NCBI RefSeq assembly: GCF_963422355.1
Contig: NC_085094.1
Location: forward strand, 276,001-340,000
Length of the DNA: 64,000 nucleotides
From: Corticium candelabrum
Taxonomy: Eukaryota; Porifera; Homoscleromorpha; Homosclerophorida; Plakinidae
Reading direction: 5' to 3'
The position numbers and the translations under genes were made by a program. Positions within the stretch are counted from its first letter, which is position 1. The number at the start of each line of letters is the position of its first letter. Positions 58,601 to 64,000 of this stretch are shown here, piece after piece. The notes beneath the pieces are model-generated. The model ran no database searches, was not told the origin of the DNA, and was given only the letters and a program-made list of their open reading frames with translations.

Positions 58601-59231
58601 GGAATGCGCGTGATAACCTATCCTTGGTATTGACTGAAACAGCAATCGTACGGTTAGATGCCTGTATTTTTTATTGCGTATTTGTGTTATATACATTTTT
58701 GCACGTATTGAGTATATCAATATACTGACGACTCGTCTTAGATCTTGCAATCCACTGTTCAGCAGCTGATTCAAGCAATGGGACATGACACAATGTGTAT
58801 TTTTGATATGAAAAAATCTGTTTTAGTAGTATTTTTTCCAATACAGGCAAGGCTGCAGTCTGTGGTAAATGTATTAATTCAATTGACAGACTGTCCTTCA
58901 ATTTAATTTGAGCATTGAAATTTAGGCTTTGTGACAGATCAATTGAAAGAAATATCTTGGCTATTACTTGTGCATTTGGACAATACACATCTCAAATAAG
59001 AACTTGTATTTGGCTTGTAGTCAATATACATTGTTGATTCTTTGGCTAAGCGTTGTTGATTTACCTCATGTAATATTGAAATAACTTAAATTGTTCATCA
59101 ATGTTTTAGATTCGGTTTAAGTATTGAAACTGTGTTTTTGACAGGGCATGGAGAAGGAAACAGAAGGCAACATTCTATGTTGATCATAACTGCCATCCAC
59201 AAACTATTGGTGTGGTGAAGACCAGGGCAGA
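43536..59231 (+). CDS. GLDC: Glycine dehydrogenase (P-protein), 5' part, exons 1-5
   Basis: GLDC is the PLP-dependent decarboxylase of the mitochondrial glycine cleavage system. Exons: 43,536-43,736; 43,819-43,897; 43,955-44,090; 56,261-56,425; 59,145-59,231, with matching phases and GT-AG introns. The N-terminus is arginine-rich ([19 protein letters not shown]), fitting a mitochondrial presequence. Conserved blocks follow: [91 protein letters not shown] and [18 protein letters not shown]. The catalytic PLP lysine lies further 3', outside the window. Intron 3 is 12.2 kb because of retroelements. One candidate further exon lies at 62,430-62,465. Confidence 0.9.
44400..45890 (+). pseudogene. 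LINE RT fragment in GLDC intron 3
   Basis: 5'-truncated [60 protein letters not shown] with a stop at 45,034, then the catalytic box [12 protein letters not shown] (about 45,060-45,095). The remainder has many stops. The 3' tail ends near 45,890 where the next LINE begins. Same strand as GLDC. Confidence 0.75.
46056..49427 (-). pseudogene. RT/endonuclease ORF of LINE copy A
   Basis: One frame from 49,427 to 46,056 with only two in-frame stops (49,158-49,160 and 47,571-47,573). N-terminal [20 protein letters not shown]; finger region [21 protein letters not shown] (abbreviated); [38 protein letters not shown]; a catalytic box YMND at about 47,290 where YMDD is expected, so the enzyme is probably dead; thumb; knuckle [18 protein letters not shown] with one cysteine changed to serine; nuclease segment ANRPDI ... 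[14 protein letters not shown], then [12 protein letters not shown]. Confidence 0.85.
49477..49809 (-). pseudogene. N-terminal part of LINE copy A
   Basis: From an ATG at 49,809, in a different frame from the main ORF. Contains ECVLC, a Ser/Thr-rich linker and the basic [17 protein letters not shown] block, which recalls the start of related LINE proteins. The 49,810-49,866 extension of the open frame belongs to the adjoining SINE. Confidence 0.6.
49834..50253 (-). mobile_element. tRNA-derived SINE, family T, copy 1
   Basis: Minus strand: the head begins GTCACCGCCGTGGCTTAGTGG (A box) with B box GGGGTTCAAACCCC. The body ends ...ATTATGGAGGGGCATAACGACACAATAA at the 49,834 side. The strong tRNA-like head is fused to about 350 bp of unrelated body, so this is a SINE and not a tRNA gene. 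Confidence 0.85.
50254..50310. repeat. (ATT)n microsatellite between SINE 1 and LINE B
   Basis: TTA/ATT repeat that forms the A-rich tail side of LINE copy B and the target of SINE 1. Confidence 0.95.
50311..51066 (-). mobile_element. R4/Dong-like LINE copy B, 5'-truncated
   Basis: Contains only the C-terminal end: knuckle [18 protein letters not shown] with all cysteines present, then [20 protein letters not shown]. Near-identical to copy A by eye. The 5' side ends in TTATTATT, where SINE 2 begins. Confidence 0.85.
51067..51445 (-). mobile_element. tRNA-derived SINE, family T, copy 2
   Basis: Same head and B box as copy 1, with an internal deletion in the GCCCACCAACCCGGCAGG part of the body. 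Its 3' end GCGACACAATAATAA abuts LINE B. Confidence 0.85.
51446..51872 (-). mobile_element. tRNA-derived SINE, family T, copy 3
   Basis: Full-length copy lying directly head to tail with copy 2, separated only by TTATTATTA. Confidence 0.88.
51881..52723 (-). mobile_element. R4/Dong-like LINE copy C, 5'-truncated
   Basis: Open C-terminal frame of 237 codons (52,690-51,977): [51 protein letters not shown]. No internal stop. The 5' truncation point joins (TTA)n. Confidence 0.88.
52724..52772. repeat. (TTA)n microsatellite flanking LINE C
   Basis: Pure TTA repeat at the 5' side of copy C, the probable original target. 52,773-53,820 is non-coding intron with nothing recognised. Confidence 0.95.
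53825..53975. repeat. Two-unit tandem repeat (about 75 bp)
   Basis: ATGTGTCTC...ACAGCTCTTG...GC(A/C)GT(T/G)GCTATT occurs twice in tandem with moderate divergence. Confidence 0.75.
53998..54083. mobile_element. 86-bp miniature Mutator-like TIR element
   Basis: Almost entirely two arms: TAGTCTCGCGTAGC(T)AGACCC and its inverse ending GCTACGCGAGAGACTA. A perfect 9-bp duplication CTGTTGATT flanks it (53,989-53,997; 54,084-54,092). Same termini as the 765-bp element at 59,949. Confidence 0.88.
54380..54880 (+). repeat. Repeat fragment in two diverged copies with (CAGA)n tail
   Basis: The AAATACC...GTGTGG phrase at about 54,400-54,460 recurs at about 54,722-54,775. The latter ends in CAGACAGACAGACAG and a TATA-rich tract, as in LINE/SINE 3' tails. 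Class uncertain. Confidence 0.4.
54904..55290 (+). pseudogene. Fragment of an RLE-type LINE C-terminal domain
   Basis: An open frame to 55,180 with [20 protein letters not shown] and [17 protein letters not shown], corresponding to the nuclease-like RPD...D region of RT C-termini such as that at 19,231-20,538. It stops after ELRRS and continues recognisably for about 30 codons. Confidence 0.45.
55630..55702. repeat. (TA)n microsatellite
   Basis: Long TA tract in GLDC intron 3. 55,703-56,260 is AT-rich intron without features. Confidence 0.95.
56261..56425 (+). CDS. GLDC: GLDC exon 4
   Basis: Acceptor GTTGTAG|GACTAC completes the tryptophan codon split by intron 3 and continues [20 protein letters not shown]; donor TACAG|GTACAT. 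Confidence 0.93.
56877..57591 (+). pseudogene. Possible Harbinger accessory (Myb/SANT-type) gene, 3' part
   Basis: An acidic frame to 57,150 ([14 protein letters not shown] ... [15 protein letters not shown]), with a splice-donor-like CCGG|GTAAGT inside at 57,142, then a purine repeat and a helical glutamine-rich tail ([35 protein letters not shown]) ending at 57,591. This organisation resembles the C-terminus of the DNA-binding partner encoded by PIF/Harbinger elements, and a Harbinger transposase lies next to it. The Myb domain itself is not seen. Confidence 0.35.
57325..57445. repeat. GGGGAGGTGGAG-type purine repeat
   Basis: Short-unit G/A repeats. Proline- or glycine-rich frames through it are artefacts. 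Confidence 0.9.
57725..58206 (-). pseudogene. PIF/Harbinger transposase, C-terminal half
   Basis: [20 protein letters not shown] (second catalytic D) and [18 protein letters not shown] (catalytic E) are hallmark DDE_Tnp_4 motifs. After a frameshift near 57,930, [18 protein letters not shown] continues. The N-terminal half is missing; a MITE occupies 58,277-58,629 just upstream. Lies in GLDC intron 4. Confidence 0.75.
58277..58629. mobile_element. Probable MITE beside the Harbinger remnant
   Basis: Imperfect inverted similarity between TTATCGCACACATTCCGTAT at the left and the right end (ATTCC...GTGATAA, reversed), and between internal TTTATTGACCGCTCCCA and its partner. The ends and target duplication are not resolved. 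Confidence 0.45.
59145..59231 (+). CDS. GLDC: GLDC exon 5
   Basis: Acceptor TTTGACAG|GGCATGG, donor GCAGA|GTAGGT. Encodes [20 protein letters not shown]; the CHPQT motif is diagnostic of the P-protein. Confidence 0.88.
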
Positions 59232-59948
59232 GTAGGTTTTGTTTATAGTCATATTCCTAATAAACATGTGCACTGTTTGCAATTTTGTTGATGTTATTTG
59301 TATTCGTCAATGTCAAGCACCATGCTATACACTAGAATTAGAAATGTATAAAAATGAAGGATATTTAGGCATTGAATAAACGATAGAAACAAATTTACTT
59401 TGTACTTATGACATTATTCAGTCTTTCCAACCCAAGTCCACAACAAAAGTAGAAAGACTGGATGATGCCATTGATACTATGTAAGACTTGTTTCTAATGT
59501 TTTTATTCAATCGGTACATCTCATTTTCACAGATGTTCATCTAGTTTTCATTTAATAGATACCTTAAAGATCATGTATTCTAGTACACTGCCTGCCTTTT
59601 ACTAACCATTAGTACATTGCAAATACATTGCAGCTTTTAGACTGTGCATACAATGAATTGGAACAAAAATTCAATATTTGAAAATATTTTGTTTTTTTTT
59701 ACCTTCATCAGTTGAATACACGATAAAGTAAAGTTGAATGTACAAGGTTCTTGCTTTTTGGAAGTGTGGTGGAATGGGCAGGTCCATGCCTGCAGTCTGC
59801 TCTCTCTACAGTTGCACGGTCCAAGTTGGTCATGCACACTTGAGCTGATCTCAAGTGAGGTATATTTTACGTCATAGCTGTTGCACATAACATATGTTCA
59901 AGTGCCCTGGCAAGGAGATCAACTTTTATCGCTAATAAGCCCTTCCTA

Positions 59949-60713
59949 TAGTCTCGCGTAGCCAAACCCCTCCCCTTCTTGATATCTACTGGCAGGAAAG
60001 GGTTTGGTGAAATTGCACACAAGTGGTGGTGCCAGCCGTCACCGACTTCCGGGTGGCAGATAATTACATTAACGTAAACATGTAATCAACCCCACACAAG
60101 TTGATGGTTAGTTACACAATGGATCCGGACTGTTGTGCTTTGTGCTTGGAGTCTCTTTTCATCAAACGCAAAACAAAGTAAAAGAAACGGCTCTCGAAAT
60201 GCTCAAGTAATGTAGACATCTTGGCAAGTGGAAGCTAGTCGGACATTCTTTTGTGGACCAGCTGATTAGATAGAAGCAGCTGGATCGAGCCTGTTTGTGA
60301 TACATTGCCGAACGTAGCTTGCTTCGTTTCCTAGGCTACATCAGCAAATTCAAGGGTTGCGGGAAGAGATCGAGGCGATAGCACGGCAGGTCGAAATAAT
60401 TAATTATGCAGAGGTTAGCGCGCAGTTTGTGTGAATTCGTAGCTAACTAAACAAACGCCCTATACCAAGAACAATACCATACTATTGTAAAGTCTATCCA
60501 TTGATTGTTGTAAGCCTTCCAACAAGTGATTTCTCGTCGACAACAGAGAGAAGAATGTTTCCAGTAATTATCACCTGTCAGCTTAACCTTCATCTAATTA
60601 CTAGTTGGAAAGACGTGGGCGTATGCCTGGCACCACTGCTTGTGTGCAATTTCACCAAACCCTTCCCCGCCGGTAGATATCAAAAAGGGGAGGGGTTTGG
60701 CTACGCGAGACTA
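59949..60713. mobile_element. 765-bp Mutator-like TIR element
   Basis: Terminal inverted repeats of at least 27 bp, starting TAGTCTCGCGTAGCCAAACC and ending in the exact inverse. A perfect 9-bp duplication CCCTTCCTA (59,940-59,948; 60,714-60,722) flanks it. The duplication length and long TIRs fit Mutator-like elements. No transposase. Inside, an ATG at 60,119 opens MDPDCCALCLESLFIKRKTK before a stop. Confidence 0.85.
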
Positions 60714-61550
60714 CCCTTCCTATTGAATTTCATACATTATGCATGCACAAGTTTTATGGATGAAGCTACAGAAAGTCTGTTTAGTCAGGCATTGATTGAC
60801 GCGCATGAATCGCTGTTGTTTCTTCGCAAGAAGCCATGACTAGTCTAGAGTAGACTCTAGGTGCTACGGTTCTGGACAGGAGGTGTGCTTTCTGGGTCAC
60901 TGTAAAGGCATGGGTCGAATATTAATGGCAGCACATCCAGGACTGCAATTAACACATGTCTGGAACGAGACTATAATGCTGCATTCTTTTGTAAGAACCT
61001 GGATTTCTGGCTAATGGACACCTTTACTAAGTAATACGTATGCTGTTACTGTAGTATGGAATTCTCATACATTCCTTAGCTGTGAAACTTGAACTTCTAC
61101 CTATCGTTTCTGGCATGGTGCACTCTTACTGTGCCATGCTGCCACGGTGTAGTGAGAACCCTGATGTATATGCAATGAAACTTGTACTAGCAACGCCCTT
61201 TCAGCAACCACCTGAACATTTGCTTGGTATGAAGCATTCTCCAATACGTTTGCTGCTGTACTAAGCAACCACCTGCCCAATACGACCAGCAACCACTAAT
61301 TCAAAGTCCCTACTGCAAACAATACCTGCTCTAAGCGACCACAAGATATACATATCAGTTCATCTGAACATTAAACAATGAGGTGTCATAAACACCTAGT
61401 TTTGCAAATGCTGTTGCCTTTCACAGCCAACTATCTTATTGCGTAGTTAGTCATGTGTACACTTGGACTGTTTACCTCACTTCTCGAAAAGTACTATGTG
61501 TGACTGACCAGTTGAAGGTCACTCAGCTGTTTGAGAAAAGAATTTATGTA

Positions 61551-61700
61551 CAGGATGTGGCATGCATGGGTAATGGTCTTTGGATGCGCGAGGTTTTCTT
61601 TAGCAAGTGACCACTAATCTATATACAGGATATGGCATGCAGGGGTAATGGTCTTTGGATGTGCGAGGTTTTCTTTAGTAAGTGACCACTATTCCATGGT
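61551..61700. repeat. 75-bp tandem duplication
   Basis: CAGGATGTGGCATGC ... GTGACCACTA occurs twice in tandem with few changes. The flanking text (GGTCGCTTGGTACAGATTTC) resembles a MITE end, but the partner end was not found. Confidence 0.85.
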
Positions 61701-61750
61701 GTCCCCACACGTGGTCGCTTGGTACAGATTTCACTGTATAGAAAGGAGAG

Positions 61751-61940
61751 CTGTCTGTCTGTCTGTCTGTCTGTCTATCTGTCTGTGTTTCTGTCATACA
61801 TATATTTTCAAACATTGAACTATTATACACCATCTAAGCAAAGCAACTAAATACTTCTGTCTCTCTGTCTGTCTGTCTGTCTGTCCCTGAATTTCCGTCT
61901 CTGTCCCTGAATTTCCGTCTGTCTGTCGGTCTGTTTGTTT
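61751..61940. repeat. (TGTC)n simple repeats
   Basis: Two (CTGT)n blocks separated by about 80 bp. No gene. Confidence 0.9.
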
Positions 61941-62607
61941 CTGTCTGTGCATGGGTACATATCTCCAAAATGGCGACTCGCAGCTCCACCAAAATTTGCT
62001 CACGCATGCCAATCCGATTATTGTGAAAGTGAAGTTGTCATTGTCTTCCAGACTTTTCTTGGAACAGAGTGATTTCTTGCTGATCATTGCAGAGCACCAT
62101 GCTGGGAGAGTATTTGAGAAAAGTGCTATTTTGCATTTCTAGCAGCTATTTGTACACCTATCACAGATGCTTTTAGCTGTTTCATGTGGTATAGCACTAG
62201 AACTCGTGAGTTTTATGTTTCTCTTTTTTTCTGCACACGCATGCATTTTGGCTATTACAGGCGAAGCAAAACAATAAATAAGAAACTGATTGTCTAGTTC
62301 AACATTTACTAAGTGAATTAATCATGGTGTCATGCGATCACATTCCAGCATTAAGACAGAACAGTTTTCTTGGATATTTCTCTTTTGTAAGGGTCACAAA
62401 TTCTTGTTATTGTTTTCTTCAAGTTTCAGGTATGGATGTCCTGTAGATTTAGAGTTATTCTTGCTGTAAGAAGAAAAGCAAGATTGAACCATGTCTTCTC
62501 TTTTGACATTGTTTTTCTCGGGGAGGAGTGTTTGTGATTATTCTTACTGTAGTATTTCCCACCCAACTATTCGATTTAGACAACGAAGTATTCGAATCAG
62601 GCAGTCG

Positions 62608-63000
62608 ATTATTATTATGTCATTATCACCCTTTAGGTAGGGTAAGTGGGATCTTTACCCTCAACTGGGCGCTTACCAACCCCGCAGGTAAGTCCCAGAA
62701 AGGTGCATGTTTCCATGTAATCCATATGGCGGTAGTAACTGGCTTATTGATCATTGATTGTGTGCACTACGAGGATTTCGCCAGCTCTGACCAGTGTGCC
62801 CAGTAGATATCAATGACTGCCAGGAGAGCACTGATTCTCATTGCCAACTGTCCCCAGAAACTCTCCATCGACTGAAAAAAGTCTACTCTCACAGACATAG
62901 CCAAATAGACAGTGAGAAAGAACCAACAGACTCGTTTCATTATATTGCTGTCACCACCCGGGATTGAACTCAGACTATCATGGTTAGAGAACCAGAACTC
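62608..63000 (-). mobile_element. tRNA-derived SINE, family T, copy 4 (diverged)
   Basis: Same body order as copies 1-3 (TTATTATTATGTCATTATCACCC at the 3' side, GGGATTGAACTC in the B-box region), but much more diverged. It is again followed by a LINE of the R4/Dong-like family through TATTATTG. Confidence 0.7.
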
Positions 63001-63006
63001 TATTAT

Positions 63007-63881
63007 TGCCGTGCTCAACCAGATCAGTCTGGTTTGTAAGGCCTCTTGTAAGCACCGGCGGCAATCCCTACCTCAAAGGTGCTTATAGACCATCATGGCT
63101 GTCTTAACAGAAGACATGACTTTACGTAGGATCTGAGTGGATCCAAGAAGCACTGCTTTCTGTAAGTGCTGCAGGTTGTGATGACCTGGAACAATGTCCA
63201 GCCACCATGCAATACCTGCGTGCACTGACCCCAACACTCCCAACACCACTGGAACATGCGACACTGCCACATGCGGCTTACCTCCACCCACAAGTCACTG
63301 TATTTCATCATCTTCTCAGTCTGTTTCCTGGCGATGTTACCATCAGCAGGACAGCTGATATCAATAAGAAGACAGGTGTTTGTTTTCTTATTTCTGCAAC
63401 AGATGTCAGGATGATTGGTACCGATCTTCCCAACAGTAGGGATGGTTGTATCTCACATCATAGTGATGTTGTACGTCTCCACAAGCCTCTCAGGATGATG
63501 CTGGTACCATCTGTTCTCCACTGGAACCCAAATGACGACAAATGTCCCAATGGATAATGGAGACCACCTGATTGTGTCGATCAGTGTAGTCCATCGGTGC
63601 CAAGGCACTACAGCCTGCGACAATGTGGTCAACTGTTCCAGGCCTACACTGCACAAGTGGCAAGTGGGACTGACATCTCGATGCAGAATGTTGCACTCGT
63701 AGTACCGAGTCGGAAGAGCTTGGTCTTGAGCAGCAACAACCAGTCCCTCAGTTGCAGCAGGAAGATTCGATGACTTCAGCCATCTGTACGTCTCTTTCAT
63801 GTCCACAGGTGGTTGCTCAGTGAGACGGCGATACTGACCATTCATAGGTTTTTTGCTCCAGGACTGTACACGAAGAGAACT
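63007..63881 (-). mobile_element. R4/Dong-like LINE copy D, 5'-truncated
   Basis: Shares the 3' end (GTGCTCAACCAGATCAGTCT on the plus strand) and the C-terminal coding region with copies A-C, but has frameshifts and many changes (for example near 63,600 and 63,250). Similarity stops near 63,881. The last 119 bp of the window have no recognised feature. Confidence 0.8.
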
Positions 63882-64000
63882 TTTGCATGTACAGAAATGT
63901 TTTGCATCTGTCTGAGGTGCTTGCTTGAAGACACCATCAGACAGGATTGTCCCACTTTCATGCAGGCTTTGCGGCTTGTTGTCTTTAGAGAGACTCCCCT

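Overview
The window looks like a gene-poor, repeat-rich piece of a metazoan genome, most likely a marine invertebrate. A sponge or similar early-branching animal is a guess from overall character only. The evidence is intron-rich nuclear genes with GT-AG introns, Ty3/gypsy elements, several RLE-type LINEs, tRNA-derived SINEs, Tc1, pogo and Harbinger transposons, and a decayed Polinton/Maverick. There are no bacterial operons, CRISPR arrays or rRNA genes.

Two conserved host genes were assembled exon by exon from splice-compatible reading frames. (1) A COBW-domain zinc-chaperone GTPase (ZNG1/CBWD family) lies on the minus strand from 36,030 down to 10,672. It has 15 exons and encodes 357 codons; exon phases match at every junction. 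(2) The 5' part of glycine dehydrogenase (GLDC, the glycine-cleavage P-protein) lies on the plus strand from 43,536. Five exons are clear, to 59,231, and the gene runs past the right edge. The two genes are divergent (head to head). A 5.5-kb Ty3/gypsy element (36,783-42,306) sits in the shared upstream region, and four TCACGTGA E-box octamers flank it.

Region by region: 1-2,600 holds decayed, mostly unrecognised frames, including a coiled-coil pseudogene on the minus strand. 2,600-9,950 is a decayed Polinton (capsid-like, hydrophobic, adenain-like protease, zinc-ribbon and integrase remnants) split by a Ty3/gypsy insertion (3,630-8,188) with a perfect 5-bp target duplication. 10,672-36,030 is ZNG1. 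Its introns carry a gypsy remnant (12.7-14.7 kb), a microsatellite tract, a TA-repeat hub of pogo + LINE + intact Tc1 (18.4-22.3 kb), a 981-bp foldback, three LINE/SINE clusters and several MITEs. 36.8-42.3 kb is gypsy-3, itself broken by two insertions. 43.5-64 kb is GLDC, whose 12-kb intron 3 holds a plus-strand LINE, then a head-to-tail chain of three copies of an R4/Dong-like LINE and three copies of a tRNA-derived SINE, all minus strand and joined through TTA/TAA repeats. Later introns hold a Harbinger remnant, a Mutator-like TIR element with 9-bp duplications, and a fourth LINE/SINE pair.

The host genes are unrelated in function: a cytosolic zinc metallochaperone and a mitochondrial glycine-cleavage enzyme. 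Everything else is mobile DNA in various states of decay. Only the Tc1 transposase looks intact. Computed identities, database searches and transcript support were not available, so family names rest on motifs read by eye.
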